Source of the DNA: Candidatus Celerinatantimonas neptuna | GTDB taxonomy: Bacteria; Pseudomonadota; Gammaproteobacteria; Enterobacterales; Celerinatantimonadaceae | Assembly (NCBI GenBank): GCA_911810475.1 | Contig: OU461276.1 | Span: forward strand, 1,269,501-1,333,500 | Direction of reading: 5' to 3' | Length of the DNA: 64,000 nt | Shown: piece by piece, positions 1 through 9,694 of the stretch | Layout: each line of letters starts with the position of its first letter | Position numbering within the stretch: the stretch's first letter is position 1 | Notes under the pieces: model-generated | The model's database searches: none | Seen by the model: only the letters and a program-made list of their open reading frames with translations | What the model was told of the DNA's origin: nothing | Position numbers and translations under genes: made by a program

Positions 1-231
1 TTTCCGAGATAAACGCTGCGATTTTTTTAAATCCTTATGTAAAACAGCAACACCTAAAGCCTCGCCACTCAGTAATCTCTGCCAGTTATTTGATTGCGCC
101 TGTACATCACTAACCCGACTGATATCCAATCCTAACTGGCTGCTTAAACGCGTCGTTAACAACACCATCATCACAATGACTAAAAGCACCATGAGTAGCG
201 CGATACCCTTTTGCGACTTATATTTACTCAC
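1..231 (-). CDS. gspK: Type II secretion minor pseudopilin GspK, N-terminal part (gene cut by window edge)
   Basis: The first 77 codons are visible; the rest lies left of the window. The start is a GTG at 231-229 that overlaps the end of gspJ by 8 bases. The N-terminus has a short basic leader ending in KG, then a hydrophobic stretch beginning IALLMVLLVIV, as in class III prepilin-like proteins cleaved by the prepilin peptidase. The residue at +5 of the mature protein is Met, not Glu; absence of Glu5 is the hallmark of GspK, which caps the pseudopilus tip with GspI and GspJ. Gene order (after gspJ) agrees. The function is assigned from position and the prepilin signature, because the large globular domain is not in the window. 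Confidence 0.9.
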   Translation of the reverse strand, partial: MSKYKSQKGIALLMVLLVIVMMVLLTTRLSSQLGLDISRVSDVQAQSNNWQRLLSGEALGVAVLHKDLKKSQRLSRK

Positions 232-868
232 TGCTGCTCTCATCTTCTTGAGCCTGTTTAAGTGCTTCAACTTTATGGTAATAGGGCGGTAACAGATAGA
301 TTCTGCGTAATTCTCCTACCCCGCTCAGATGAAACCGAACTTCGATTGCCTTAGGCAGTTGATCATGGCGGTGCCAGCGAGTTTTCCACCCCTGATTTTT
401 CAAATAAAATCGAAATTCAAGCCCTTTCACCCCCTTGAAAAGCACTTGTTTTTGTATTTTTTGTCCGGGAAGCGGATTGAGATGACGATAAAATTGTCGG
501 ATCAAATTTCCCTGCTTAACCAGATAGCCTACCCGCAATACGCCAGAGCGTTTCTCAACAGCTCCGATATTCTTCCAGCCGACCCGGATTAATGAAACAC
601 CGCCCTGCTCACTACCTAGCCATCCCTGCTGCCCGGCTACCCCCTGTCGTCCAGCATCTCTGAGCTTTACAATAGTCGCCTGACGAAAATCGGCTCCCAT
701 CAAGGCAAATGTACGTTCAAGTGAAGCCAAATGGTTACTATGTTGATGACTCACCGAAACTGTATTCGAAAGCCCCCGAAGCATCTGATAGGCACCCATT
801 CCCAACATGGCAAACACAACTAACGCAACGAGCATCTCAAGTAGCGTAAATCCACGTGACTTCATCAA
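224..868 (-). CDS. gspJ: Type II secretion minor pseudopilin GspJ
   Basis: A 214-residue protein with a type IV prepilin leader, RGFTLLEMLVALVVF, in which the peptidase would cut between Gly and Phe; Glu5 is present. Together with GspI and GspK it forms the tip complex of the inner-membrane pseudopilus that pushes folded exoproteins through the secretin. The C-terminal half contains the aromatic/basic strand-rich region seen in GspJ (residues about 125-200). It overlaps gspI upstream by 4 bases and gspK downstream by 8, so translation is probably coupled. The assignment rests on length, leader and place between gspI and gspK. Confidence 0.93.
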   Translation of the reverse strand: MMKSRGFTLLEMLVALVVFAMLGMGAYQMLRGLSNTVSVSHQHSNHLASLERTFALMGADFRQATIVKLRDAGRQGVAGQQGWLGSEQGGVSLIRVGWKNIGAVEKRSGVLRVGYLVKQGNLIRQFYRHLNPLPGQKIQKQVLFKGVKGLEFRFYLKNQGWKTRWHRHDQLPKAIEVRFHLSGVGELRRIYLLPPYYHKVEALKQAQEDESSSE

Positions 869-1221
869 GATGTCCTTTTACCCAGATACCCGGTACGTAC
901 AACAATCGGCGGTAATTTAGGTAAACGCCGAACTTCTACTTTAAAAGGAATTAACCAGCGATTTGGTGTTCCGACGATGACTTTCCAATACCAAACCTTT
1001 TTAGCCATTTGCACTTGGCCTTCTGATGCTTCAGCCTGCTGCACGATACGAATTTCCGCGATTTTATTATCGGCCACCCAATTAGCCACTAAATTTTGAC
1101 GCAAGTGAGACAAATGGACTAAATGTTCGTTTCCGGCTCGTAGCAAAGAAAGACCCGCAATGGCCAAAACAGCCATAGCGACAATCACTTCAAGTAATGT
1201 AAACCCTTTGACCTTCATCAA
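865..1221 (-). CDS. gspI: Type II secretion minor pseudopilin GspI
   Basis: A short protein (118 residues) with the prepilin leader KGFTLLEVIVAMAVLAIAG at residues 5-23, cleaved after Gly6. The small size and the region around residues 45-85 (NWVADNKIAEIRI, then a Trp-rich strand) are typical of GspI, which nucleates the tip complex with GspJ and GspK. It overlaps gspH by 4 bases and gspJ by 4 bases, an ATGA-type arrangement typical of coupled translation. Confidence 0.93.
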   Translation of the reverse strand: MMKVKGFTLLEVIVAMAVLAIAGLSLLRAGNEHLVHLSHLRQNLVANWVADNKIAEIRIVQQAEASEGQVQMAKKVWYWKVIVGTPNRWLIPFKVEVRRLPKLPPIVVRTGYLGKRTS

Positions 1222-1760
1222 CTTGAAACCTTATTCAGCTCTAATTGACCATTAGGGTTTTCAGAAGAAATTTGCCACTGCTGTTGCCCGTCACCAAGAT
1301 CCAACTTAAATAAAGGCCAGATCCCATCACCTGAAAAAACTAGTTGAATTGTTGGTTCTTTCGGTTTTTTCTTTTTCAGACTAAATGGGTCTTCCAATTC
1401 CTGCTTTTTTTTCTTTAAATCAAGATTAACAGGCTTACCATTAATACTCAGTATGATGTCTCTTAAGCCATGAACCGGCTTAAAACGACGATCTTTAATT
1501 ACTTTCCAGTGAGAATTCCCTTTATAACGGTAAAACTGATAACCATCATCTGTTAACTTCAATCCCAAAGGTATCTGGCTTAAAACCGACTCATCCCGAG
1601 CATAGCGTAACTGGTCACTCACGAGTCTGACTTTTTGCTCAAGCTCTCTTTCGCGACTCCCGGGCCCCATCGAAAGGATGACCGCAGATGACCCCAACCC
1701 AATCAACATAATGACGAGTAAAACTTCAAGCAGGGTAAATCCGCGGTTTCGATGCATCAT
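1218..1760 (-). CDS. gspH: Type II secretion minor pseudopilin GspH
   Basis: A 180-residue protein with leader NRGFTLLEVLLVIMLIGLG, cleaved after Gly7, and Glu5 kept. GspH links the tip complex to the GspG shaft. The body (residues 45-175) reads as the usual two-layer strand region (YARDESVLSQIPLGL, then a C-terminal QLVFSGDGIWPLF). Odd feature: residues about 115-135 carry two lysine clusters (KKKK and KKKKPK) separated by an acidic stretch, which looks like a charged loop insertion and which I do not recall from well-known GspH proteins. It overlaps gspG and gspI by 4 bases each. Confidence 0.92.
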   Translation of the reverse strand: MMHRNRGFTLLEVLLVIMLIGLGSSAVILSMGPGSRERELEQKVRLVSDQLRYARDESVLSQIPLGLKLTDDGYQFYRYKGNSHWKVIKDRRFKPVHGLRDIILSINGKPVNLDLKKKKQELEDPFSLKKKKPKEPTIQLVFSGDGIWPLFKLDLGDGQQQWQISSENPNGQLELNKVSS

Positions 1761-2191
1761 TTTATATTCCAGTTCCCAATATCATCTTTTGTCCCAGCTT
1801 GGCGATCAGGGCCATCAGAGTAAACATCGATTGCACCATGCTCTCCTGGAGAAAGAAGTTGATATGGTTTACCCCATGGGTCTTCAGGCAGACGACGGAT
1901 ATACCCACCACTACGGTAGTCACGGGGAATTGGTGCAATCTGAGGTTTAACCACTAACGCTTCCAGCCCTTGTTCGGTTGTTGGATAGACACCGTTATCC
2001 AATTTATACATATCCAGAGCATTCTCTAATGCGACGATATCGGCAAGAGCCTTTTTCTGATCAGCTTTTTCCTTATTACCCATTAAGTTCGGGACAATCA
2101 ATGTTGCCATCAGACCGATAATCACGATCACAACCATTACTTCCAGAAGTGAAAATCCCTTATTACGACGTTTCTGTTGTCGTTGAACCAT
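1757..2191 (-). CDS. gspG: Type II secretion major pseudopilin GspG
   Basis: The main subunit of the pseudopilus shaft. The leader ends NKGFSLLEVMVVIVIIGLM, and the mature region has the conserved helix (NKEKADQKKALADIVALENALDMYKLD, given here as residues about 40-66) and the C-terminal DPWGKPY and YSDGPDRQAGTKDDIGNW segments that bind calcium in GspG. The open frame extends 10 codons further upstream, but an AGGAGA ribosome site sits 6 bases before the ATG at 2191, so I chose this start (144 residues, the usual family size). It lies 22 bases after gspF. Confidence 0.95.
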   Translation of the reverse strand: MVQRQQKRRNKGFSLLEVMVVIVIIGLMATLIVPNLMGNKEKADQKKALADIVALENALDMYKLDNGVYPTTEQGLEALVVKPQIAPIPRDYRSGGYIRRLPEDPWGKPYQLLSPGEHGAIDVYSDGPDRQAGTKDDIGNWNIK

Positions 2192-2213
2192 TACATTTCT
2201 CCTAAATAACTCT

Positions 2214-3437
2214 TTACCCAACCATATTATTCAGCGCCAGAATAGGCTGAATAATGGCCATCACAATAAATAAAACAATTGCAGCCATAGAAACGATCAG
2301 TGCTGGCTCAAAAATCGACAGTGCAATTGAAACACGATAACTGAATTCCCGATCCTGAAAATCTGCTGCCCGATCAAGCATTTGTTCCAGTTCACCGGTC
2401 TGCTCACCACTTGCTATCATCTGCAATAACATGGGGGAAAATAAATTCGTTTCAGTCAATGTAGCTAAAAGTGGATTCCCTTTTCGAACCGACTCACTGG
2501 CTGTTATCAACTGTTCTCTGGCATATCGGTTCGATAAAACCTGGCTGGCAATCTGCATAGCTTCCACCAAAGGCACGGCACTTGCTGTCAAAATACTAAG
2601 TGTTCTGGCAAAACGCGCAGTTTGCAGCTCAGAGATAACACGCCCTATCACCGGCAACTTCAAACTATGTTGATGCCAGCGAAGCTTAATTTCTGGTTTT
2701 TTCAAGGCGCTTTTAACAAGAGCAATGATGACCACTAACAAAATAGCCATCCACCAGCCGTTAGTCCGAACGCCATGACTCAATGAAATCAAGATCTGAG
2801 TCGATAAAGGAAGATCGTGTCCCATATGCACAAACTGGGCAACAATTTGAGGAACAACTGCAGCCAGCAAAATCATAATCACGGATATTGAAACAAAAAC
2901 CAATACAGCCGGATAGATCATTGCCTGAAGTGTCTTCATTCGAATCTGCTGTCGTTGCTCGGTGTAATCCGCTAAACGGTTTAATACCAAATCAAGATTC
3001 CCGGTCCTCTCTCCTGCTGCAACCATAGCCCGATATAAATCGTCAAATATCTTCGGAAACCCAGACATACCATCCGATAAGGAATAACCTTGTGCGACAC
3101 GGCTTCTTAATTCAAATAAAAGCTCTTTCACTTGATTTTTAGAGCTTTGTTTCGCAACCGCTCGTAGTGCTTCTTCAACAGGCATAGACGCAGCAACTAA
3201 CGTCGCCAGCTGTCTGGTGAAAAGAGATAGATCAGAACTTTTTACCCGGCCAATCCGGGCCTTATGACCATGACTGGACACTCGAGAAGAGGCCGACTCA
3301 CCTGTAGCCTTAATCTGAAGGGGAGTCATGCCTTGCGAACGAAGTTGCTGGCGAACTAAACGGGCTGATTCCCCATCAATAACACCTTTTTTCTTTCTTC
3401 CTTTCGCATCTAACGCCTGATACTGAAAAGCTGCCAT
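2214..3437 (-). CDS. gspF: Type II secretion inner-membrane platform protein GspF
   Basis: A 407-residue polytopic membrane protein that forms the platform through which the GspE ATPase drives pseudopilus assembly. The N-terminus ([20 protein letters not shown]) is typical. Two homologous T2SSF cytoplasmic domains can be seen, at about residues 70-190 (LFTRQLATLVAASMPVEEAL) and 270-390 (ARFARTLSILTASAVPLVEAM), with hydrophobic segments at about 168-200, 225-247 and 372-400. The start ATG overlaps the gspE stop by one base (TAATG). The length is normal for the family. Confidence 0.96.
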   Translation of the reverse strand: MAAFQYQALDAKGRKKKGVIDGESARLVRQQLRSQGMTPLQIKATGESASSRVSSHGHKARIGRVKSSDLSLFTRQLATLVAASMPVEEALRAVAKQSSKNQVKELLFELRSRVAQGYSLSDGMSGFPKIFDDLYRAMVAAGERTGNLDLVLNRLADYTEQRQQIRMKTLQAMIYPAVLVFVSISVIMILLAAVVPQIVAQFVHMGHDLPLSTQILISLSHGVRTNGWWMAILLVVIIALVKSALKKPEIKLRWHQHSLKLPVIGRVISELQTARFARTLSILTASAVPLVEAMQIASQVLSNRYAREQLITASESVRKGNPLLATLTETNLFSPMLLQMIASGEQTGELEQMLDRAADFQDREFSYRVSIALSIFEPALIVSMAAIVLFIVMAIIQPILALNNMVG

Positions 3438-4942
3438 TAACGCTCCTCATGCGTGACACGCAATACTTCTGCCAGACTGGTCTCACCTTCGAGTATTTTT
3501 CTGGCACCATCTTCTAAAATGGCAGGATAATGTTTACGTGCACAATCCAGCATTTTCTGCTCTCCGGCACCTTCATGGATTAACGTTCGCAACTTATCCG
3601 TAATGACAATTAATTCATAAATACCTGTACGCCCTTTATATCCGCTCTGGTTACACTGATCGCATCCCCCAGGCATAAACACTTCATGGTGATGATACTG
3701 CTCAACATCCAGATGTAATAACTGACACTCTTTCTTAGTCAGAAAATGTGGTTTGCAGCAATGGGGACAAAGTACACGAACCAGACGCTGCGCTAATACA
3801 GCAACGAGAGACGAAGACAAGAGAAAGGGTTCGATCCCCATGTCACGAAGCCTTGTCACAGCACCAATTGCCGTATTCGTATGTAAAGTCGACAAAACCA
3901 AATGTCCGGTCAAACTCGCCTGTACAGCAATTTCAGCGGTTTCTAAATCACGAATTTCACCAATCATGACCACATCCGGATCCTGCCGCAATATCGCTCG
4001 AAGTCCCCGGGCAAAAGTCATATCAACCTTCGTATTTACCTGCGTCTGACCAATTCCGTCAATATGATATTCCACAGGATCTTCAACAGTTAAAATATTA
4101 CGCTCACGACTATTGATACTGTTTATACCAGAATATAACGTGGTACTTTTCCCTGAACCAGTTGGCCCTGTCACCAAAACGATCCCATGAGGCTGATTTA
4201 ATATACCGTTTAACTGCTTGTGAAGTTTATCCGGCATCCCCAAACCAGACATATCCAATTTTGCCTGCTGTTTATCAAGCAAACGAAGAACAACCCGTTC
4301 ACCAAAGCTTGCAGGCATTGTTGACACCCTTAAGTCAACCGCTCTACCACCGATTTTTAATGAAATACGGCCATCCTGAGGCAAACGCTTCTCTGCAATA
4401 TCCAAGCGAGCCATCACTTTTACACGAGCGGTCAATAACGCTGCCAGTTGGCGATTCGGTCTTAAAATCTCCCTTAAAACGCCATCCACACGAAATCGGA
4501 TCGACAACGATTTTTCAAATGTTTCAATATGAATATCACTTGCACCTGCCTTAATCGCCTCGCCTAACATCGCATTTAATAAGCGAATAATAGGGGCATC
4601 ATCTTCTGATTCTAATAAATCTTCGTCATCATGAAATTCACCAGCCAATGTATAGAAATCCATTTCACTGCCCAGATTTTCCATGAGTTGTCGGGCCTCA
4701 GACGAATCATTCTGGTAATGCTCTGCCAGCAAATGCTCTAACTGTTGCTCAGAAACTGTTTCAATCCGAAATGATTGACCAGACACACGACGAATTTCAC
4801 TTAATAGATCAAAAGAAGGTGCATCACTTGTATAAAGGATTCCCTGTTCACCATCTAATAGCACACCCATCTTTTTAGCAAAACCGTATGGAAGGCGCAT
4901 CAAACGATTATCGGCTGTTGTTTCATCAAACATTTCATCCAT
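3437..4942 (-). CDS. gspE: Type II secretion traffic ATPase GspE
   Basis: A 501-residue cytoplasmic hexameric ATPase that powers the pseudopilus. It has an N-terminal GspL-binding domain (about 1-120), the linker sequence [20 protein letters not shown], the Asp box, Walker [11 protein letters not shown] (about residue 263), a Walker B region with [14 protein letters not shown], and the His box STLHTNTA. Near the C-terminus a tetracysteine zinc module is seen as CPHC and CDQC separated by about 30 residues, which marks GspE as opposed to related pilus-retraction ATPases. It follows gspD after 5 bases. Confidence 0.97.
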   Translation of the reverse strand: MDEMFDETTADNRLMRLPYGFAKKMGVLLDGEQGILYTSDAPSFDLLSEIRRVSGQSFRIETVSEQQLEHLLAEHYQNDSSEARQLMENLGSEMDFYTLAGEFHDDEDLLESEDDAPIIRLLNAMLGEAIKAGASDIHIETFEKSLSIRFRVDGVLREILRPNRQLAALLTARVKVMARLDIAEKRLPQDGRISLKIGGRAVDLRVSTMPASFGERVVLRLLDKQQAKLDMSGLGMPDKLHKQLNGILNQPHGIVLVTGPTGSGKSTTLYSGINSINSRERNILTVEDPVEYHIDGIGQTQVNTKVDMTFARGLRAILRQDPDVVMIGEIRDLETAEIAVQASLTGHLVLSTLHTNTAIGAVTRLRDMGIEPFLLSSSLVAVLAQRLVRVLCPHCCKPHFLTKKECQLLHLDVEQYHHHEVFMPGGCDQCNQSGYKGRTGIYELIVITDKLRTLIHEGAGEQKMLDCARKHYPAILEDGARKILEGETSLAEVLRVTHEER

Positions 4943-4947
4943 AACAG

Positions 4948-7014
4948 TTAGTCCTGCGATTGTTGCGTCGATGTATCACCCTGACTATCCGCAGCATTTT
5001 TATGTATCTTATCCAGATATTTTTGAACTTCCTTAGGCAATTGTTGCGACCCGCTACTCTGATAAGCAGGTAATACAGGTGTTTTCTTATCAGGCATTAA
5101 ATGTATTCCCTGATCTCGACGATATAATTCCAATGCCCGAATTTCGGTATATTTACGAGCACTCAGATCCCGAAGCGAGCCAGCATCCCGGATAATTGTT
5201 GGTTTGATAAAAATCATCAGGTTCCGCTTCACTTTCTCACTCGAAGTCGAGCTAAATAAATAACCCAGTACCGGAATGTCTCCTAATAGGGGAACCTTAC
5301 TGACACTCTGTTCCACCTCACTATCAATCAAACCACTAAGCACCAAAGTCTGCCCACTATCGACAAGAACCGTTGTACTTAACTGCCGTTTAGAGAAGAT
5401 CACATCAATTGATGTCTGCCCCTGAACTTTTGATACTTCCTGTTTGATCTTCAATTGCACCGCATTTCCCTCATTGATTTGCGGTGTAACCGTCAATTTT
5501 ATACCAACCTCTTTACGTTCAACGGTAGTAAAAGGGTTACTGTTATCAGAACCAGTTGTCGAACCTGTTTTAACAGGCACTTCTTCACCAACAAGGAAAG
5601 AAGCCTGCTGATTATCAAGCGTCGTAATCGATGGTGTTGCCAGTACGTTGGTTTTTGTATCGGTTTTTGATGCCTGAAGCAGTGCACCGAAGCCACCTTT
5701 ATAAAATCCGACAATAGCACCAGACACACCACTTAACGCTGATTCTAAATCACTCACATCACCGTCTGAGCTGGTTGATGTCGATGTCCCAGAAGATGTA
5801 TAGGTAGTCGATGTGGAACTGCGGGCAGTATAGATCCCCGCAGCAAGAGTACTGACAGGAACCGATGAACCATTACTAAACTGGACCCCACCGGTTGGAG
5901 TAACCCACTGAACACCTAAATTTGCGCCTGTAGAATCAGAGACTTCAACAATCATCGCCTCAACATGAACCTGAGCCCGCCGGATATCAAGTTGACGGAT
6001 CACTTTCGCCAGTGAGCGCATTGTTTCTGGCTTTGCTGTAATCACCAGTGAGTTGGTATCGGCAAAAGCTTCGATTGAAAAATTCTTCCCTCCTGACGTG
6101 CTTTTTTTCCCTTTAGCCTGAGCAGACTGTTTACCCATTGTCGTACTCACACCTTTTAATACTTTCACCAGATCTTTAGCATGTGCATATTTCAGATAAA
6201 ACACCCGCGTATTACCATATGACTGCATTTCACTATCAAGTTGATTGATTAAATGTGAAATTCTGGCTCTGGCTTCAGGATTTCCGGAAACCAGGACACT
6301 ATTAGTCCGGTCATCTGCAACCACAGCCGGAATCAAAGCACTGGGTTGGTCTTTTTGATCTGTTTTACTCAAGACAGCATTAACAACACGTACCATTTCA
6401 TTTGCAGATGCATACTTGAGCCTGACAACGTCAACTTTTCTATCGTCAGCCTGGTCAACTCTATGGATAATTGCAACCATTCGGTTCACAACGGCTGCCC
6501 GCCCGGTAATCATAATGACATTTGATGGTGCATAGTGAACGACATTACTTCCGCCACTACTATCGGTCAGCTGACGCAAAATAGGCGTTAATTCTTTAAC
6601 AGAAACATTTTTTACCGCCACAATACGGGTAATCATTTCATCACCGTGACCAGGATGAAGACCATTTGCTAAAGGAATTGCTGAGGTTTTAGCATCCTGA
6701 GCAGGGACCACTTTTATGACACCATCAGGCATATCTACAGTTGCCAATCCATAAACTTCCAACACATTCAGGAAAAACTGATAATACTGCTTTTCACTTA
6801 GCATGTTATAGCTTCGAACATTGACCTTCCCATGAATAGATGGGTCAATAATAATTGTCTTGTGTAGATTACGGCCAATGGTATTAATAAATTCAGTAAT
6901 ATCAGTCCCTTTAAAATTAGCCGAATATTCTGCAGCAAAAGCTGGAACAGTCCCGGCTAACCAGACACTGATGAATAGCCCACAACAAAACCTTTTGATT
7001 CCTTTAGCATTCAT
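4948..7014 (-). CDS. gspD: Type II secretion outer-membrane secretin GspD
   Basis: The outer-membrane channel of the secretion system, 688 residues. A cleavable signal peptide ends AFAA at about residue 28. It is followed by the N0 domain ([21 protein letters not shown]), three N1-N3 repeats (about 100-340) and the secretin core (about 345-620) with the conserved [15 protein letters not shown] strand near 590. A Ser/Thr-rich low-complexity insert lies at about residues 395-425, a region that is variable in secretins. The C-terminal Gln/Ser-rich tail after residue 640 resembles an S-domain for a pilotin, but I cannot confirm this. It is 21 bases downstream of gspC. Confidence 0.97.
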   Translation of the reverse strand: MNAKGIKRFCCGLFISVWLAGTVPAFAAEYSANFKGTDITEFINTIGRNLHKTIIIDPSIHGKVNVRSYNMLSEKQYYQFFLNVLEVYGLATVDMPDGVIKVVPAQDAKTSAIPLANGLHPGHGDEMITRIVAVKNVSVKELTPILRQLTDSSGGSNVVHYAPSNVIMITGRAAVVNRMVAIIHRVDQADDRKVDVVRLKYASANEMVRVVNAVLSKTDQKDQPSALIPAVVADDRTNSVLVSGNPEARARISHLINQLDSEMQSYGNTRVFYLKYAHAKDLVKVLKGVSTTMGKQSAQAKGKKSTSGGKNFSIEAFADTNSLVITAKPETMRSLAKVIRQLDIRRAQVHVEAMIVEVSDSTGANLGVQWVTPTGGVQFSNGSSVPVSTLAAGIYTARSSTSTTYTSSGTSTSTSSDGDVSDLESALSGVSGAIVGFYKGGFGALLQASKTDTKTNVLATPSITTLDNQQASFLVGEEVPVKTGSTTGSDNSNPFTTVERKEVGIKLTVTPQINEGNAVQLKIKQEVSKVQGQTSIDVIFSKRQLSTTVLVDSGQTLVLSGLIDSEVEQSVSKVPLLGDIPVLGYLFSSTSSEKVKRNLMIFIKPTIIRDAGSLRDLSARKYTEIRALELYRRDQGIHLMPDKKTPVLPAYQSSGSQQLPKEVQKYLDKIHKNAADSQGDTSTQQSQD

Positions 7015-7035
7015 TGAATACGGTGTCTCCTAAAA

Positions 7036-7884
7036 TTAACTGGGTAGACGCAAATTCATTGTCACGCGCATTCCCTGGCGTAAAACAATAATTTGGCAAT
7101 TACCTGAAGATGGAAAATTTCGAACAAGCTTCATCACACTTTGAGTATCATTCACATGATAACCATTAATGGATAACACCAGATCACCTGGCTGAAATCC
7201 TAACCGATGAAACAACTGAGGATCTGGGCCAGGTTGTAACTTATACCCCAATAAACGATGTTGCTTAGAATATTCCGGCTTAATATCAAAATACTGATTG
7301 ATCTGAGCAGGGTCCGCTAATATATCCCGGACACTGGGGAAATTTGCTGACGCCAAGGGCGGTAATCGCTTTAAAGGAACCGGGGCAACTGACCGACTAT
7401 TCGGTAAATACAACCGCTCACGATGACCAGACCGGTTAAGCACAATAAATGTCGGATAAATTCTCTCTACCTTTGCCTGTGTCCCCTCTATCTTTTCTCC
7501 AGGGCCATAAATCAGTTGTTTCCCAGCTCTGGCAATGACAGCTAAGGCCTTATCTGGATCACTACTAAACAATACCCCGTTTAAGACGATAGGTAACTGC
7601 GTTGTCGGAGCCCGGCTATCGTGCTGAGATATTCTCTCTGGCGCAACGCCAAACAAATGAAGCGATTGCAACTCACTCAATTGATCTGGGTGAGTTGCAA
7701 TAATATTAGGCTGCGACTCCACCTCTGATGAAGTAGCATGATCATGGTTCGGGAAAAACTTCCACGTTAAAATCCCCAGCTGATAACAGCTGAAAAACAA
7801 CAGTAGAATAGTAACCAGGTGAATAACGAATGGATGACTTCCCTGCCGCCGAATCGCCATAATAATTTGATTTAATTGATTCAT
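7036..7884 (-). CDS. gspC: Type II secretion inner-membrane protein GspC
   Basis: A bitopic inner-membrane protein (282 residues) that connects the platform to the secretin. One transmembrane helix spans about residues 20-42. It is followed by a periplasmic homology region (about 75-155, including SLHLFGVAP and a YGPGEKIEGTQAKVERI strand pair) and a C-terminal PDZ domain (about 190-280, with GFQPGDLVLSINGYHVND). It is the first gene of the secretion operon. No good Shine-Dalgarno sequence is visible before ATG 7884 or before the in-frame ATG at 7860, so the exact start is the least certain part. Confidence 0.95.
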   Translation of the reverse strand: MNQLNQIIMAIRRQGSHPFVIHLVTILLLFFSCYQLGILTWKFFPNHDHATSSEVESQPNIIATHPDQLSELQSLHLFGVAPERISQHDSRAPTTQLPIVLNGVLFSSDPDKALAVIARAGKQLIYGPGEKIEGTQAKVERIYPTFIVLNRSGHRERLYLPNSRSVAPVPLKRLPPLASANFPSVRDILADPAQINQYFDIKPEYSKQHRLLGYKLQPGPDPQLFHRLGFQPGDLVLSINGYHVNDTQSVMKLVRNFPSSGNCQIIVLRQGMRVTMNLRLPS

Positions 7885-7942
7885 TTTATATATACATCAC
7901 ATCCGAACTAATACACACTGCTAACCATTTACCCGATAAAAC

Positions 7943-7970
7943 AAATTGATAATAATTTTATTATCAATTT
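7943..7970. promoter_or_regulatory. Perfect 28-base palindrome upstream of gspC
   Basis: Two 13-base arms (AAATTGATAATAA and its exact complement) are separated by TT and followed on the plus strand by a short T run. It lies 59 bases upstream of the gspC start. It could be an operator for a dimeric regulator of the secretion operon. The low GC stem makes it a weak terminator candidate at best. Confidence 0.4.
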
Positions 7971-8307
7971 TTTTAAAGAAAAACTCGGCCTATTTTAGAT
8001 ACTAAACGTGAGACCACAACGACAATTTACTAATTAATTTAAGCTTTACATAAAAATATGACAATCAAGTAATTAACTACCTAATTTTCCACATATCATA
8101 CTTTTACGAAAATATGATGACATGGTTTTCAATAAAATTGATACTATTTATTAATACTAAAAACTATTTAACATGAATTAGGCATAGTAAACCACTGCTT
8201 TTAATAGATTAACTAAACCCATATAAGTTCCCTTCGATGTTATAGATCTTTCATCTGAGTTAATATGAATCATTCATGCTCAACAGCCCTAACGAGAAAC
8301 CAAAAAC

Positions 8308-8316
8308 TGGTATACT
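8308..8316 (+). promoter_or_regulatory. Extended -10 promoter element for hslR-hslO
   Basis: TGG followed directly by TATACT forms an extended -10 (TGn-TATAAT-like) 27 bases before the hslR start. No good -35 hexamer lies 17 bases upstream, as is common for extended -10 promoters. I saw no heat-shock sigma-32 type CTTGAA/CCCCAT pair. Confidence 0.5.
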
Positions 8317-8343
8317 ATCGCTTTCAATCAAGGCGAGAGAGTT

Positions 8344-8739
8344 ATGCCTCAACAATCTGCAATTCGATTAGACAAATGGCTGTGGGCAGCACGATTCTAT
8401 AAAACCCGCTCCATCGCCAGAGAAATGATCCAAGGCGGAAAAGTCCACTATAACCAACAACGCTGCAAACCAAGCCGCAACGTTGAAATTGGTGCAATCA
8501 TCACCTTATGGCAAAGTCAGGATCAACGCGAAATTGAAATCCTGAAACTTAGTGATAAAAGATCCAAAGCGCCGATTGCTCAATCTTTATATCAGGAAAC
8601 CGAACAAAGCATTGCGAAGCGACAGTTACATGCTGAGCAGCGAAAATTAACTCCAAAACCTCTTTCACCTGAGCGGCGTCCCGATAAGAAACAGCGTCGC
8701 CAGATCCTTCAGTTTAAACACCAACAATCAGGTGAGTAA
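8344..8739 (+). CDS. hslR: Ribosome-associated heat shock protein Hsp15
   Basis: A small basic RNA-binding protein (131 residues). Residues about 5-60 form an S4 domain (IRLDKWLWAARFYKTRS, then REMIQGGKVHYN and a lysine/arginine loop), and the C-terminus is a highly basic helix (QRKLTPKPLSPERRPDKKQRR). In E. coli, Hsp15 binds 50S subunits that still carry a nascent chain and helps recycle them after heat shock. The gene is 3 bases before hslO, so the two stress proteins form one operon, as in many gammaproteobacteria. Confidence 0.93.
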   Translation: MPQQSAIRLDKWLWAARFYKTRSIAREMIQGGKVHYNQQRCKPSRNVEIGAIITLWQSQDQREIEILKLSDKRSKAPIAQSLYQETEQSIAKRQLHAEQRKLTPKPLSPERRPDKKQRRQILQFKHQQSGE

Positions 8740-8742
8740 AGC

Positions 8743-9627
8743 ATGGCACAAAGTGATACTCTATACCGTTATCTTTTTGAAAATTATCAAGTCAGAGGCG
8801 AGCTAGTTCAGCTAGATAACACGTTACAAACCATTTTATCTCAGCAGGATTATCCGACCCGAATCAGGCAAATCATCGGCGAGCTTCTGGCAGCAACCAG
8901 TTTGCTGACAGCAACGCTTAAATTTCAGGGAGATATCACTGTTCAATTACAAGGAAATGGTGCCCTGCATTACGTTGCCATTAATGGCAATAACCGCCAA
9001 CAGATGCGTGGAGTAGCCCGATGGGATGCTACTCTCTTCGATGATACGCATTCACTGGCAAAACTGGTTGGGAAACAAGCACGACTGGTTATCACTATTT
9101 CTCCAGATAATGGTGAACGTTATCAGGGAATTGTCCAATTAGAAACCGCTGGCATTTCTGCAAGCATCGAAGCATATTTCGCACAATCAGAGCAATTGCC
9201 TACACATCTGTGGTTGTTCTATCAGGATGACCCCAAAAATCCATGTTGCGCAGGCACTTTGATCCAGCAACTACCAGCAAATGGCTCTAATGCTGCTGAT
9301 GATTACAACCACATCAGGGAACTCACACAAACAATTACAGCAAAAGAACTCTTTACGCTTCCAGCAGAGGAGCTCCTGTACCGGCTATACCATCAAGAAC
9401 AAGTACGCATTTTCGATCCACAACCAGTTGAATTTGCCTGTTCCTGCTCAAAAGAAAGATGTCAATCTGCCCTGTTTTCTATGGATGAAGCTGAACTTCT
9501 ACAAATTTGTGATGAACAAGGCGCGATTACAATGCATTGTGAATTCTGCGGAAGCCAATATCGCTTTAACCATGAGGCTATTGAACAGTTATTTCATGGC
9601 TCATCTCATAAGCCATCAGCCCATTAA
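8743..9627 (+). CDS. hslO: Redox-regulated chaperone Hsp33
   Basis: A 294-residue cytoplasmic holdase that is switched on by oxidation. The C-terminal zinc switch is intact: FACSCS (CxC) at about residues 231-236 and CEFC (CxxC) at about 265-268, the four cysteines that bind zinc when reduced and form disulfides under oxidative stress. The N-terminal core (TLYRYLFENYQVRGELVQL, and ATLKFQGDITVQLQGNG with the GPL/GALHY-type loop) matches the family. The ribosome site AGGTGAG lies within the end of hslR, so translation is probably coupled. Confidence 0.97.
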   Translation: MAQSDTLYRYLFENYQVRGELVQLDNTLQTILSQQDYPTRIRQIIGELLAATSLLTATLKFQGDITVQLQGNGALHYVAINGNNRQQMRGVARWDATLFDDTHSLAKLVGKQARLVITISPDNGERYQGIVQLETAGISASIEAYFAQSEQLPTHLWLFYQDDPKNPCCAGTLIQQLPANGSNAADDYNHIRELTQTITAKELFTLPAEELLYRLYHQEQVRIFDPQPVEFACSCSKERCQSALFSMDEAELLQICDEQGAITMHCEFCGSQYRFNHEAIEQLFHGSSHKPSAH

Positions 9628-9637
9628 ATCCCCAAAA

Positions 9638-9667
9638 ATGGAAATGGGATTTATAACCCATTTCCAT
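9638..9667 (+). terminator. Hairpin after hslO, likely transcription terminator
   Basis: Perfect 11-base arms (ATGGAAATGGG and its complement) around an 8-base loop start 11 bases after the hslO stop. There is no good T tract after the stem, so termination may be weak or the hairpin may instead protect the messenger 3' end. Confidence 0.5.
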
Positions 9668-9694
9668 CCAATTCTTGCAACTCAGTAACAAGAT

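Larger units (their letters stand above)
7885..8343. promoter_or_regulatory. AT-rich divergent control region between gspC and hslR
   Basis: This 459-base region has no supported gene. It should hold the promoter of the secretion operon (reading left) and that of hslR-hslO (reading right). Visible structure: a perfect 28-base palindrome at 7943-7970, an imperfect one at 8095-8118 (ATCATA and TTTT arms with one bulge), and an extended -10 element before hslR at 8308-8316. No convincing -10/-35 pair for gspC could be chosen because the whole region is AT-rich. Confidence 0.5.

Noticed and set aside
2192-2221. Longer gspG start at 2221
   Set aside because: The ATG at 2191 has a strong ribosome site at the right distance and gives the normal leader length; the longer form would overlap gspF and add residues before the prepilin leader.
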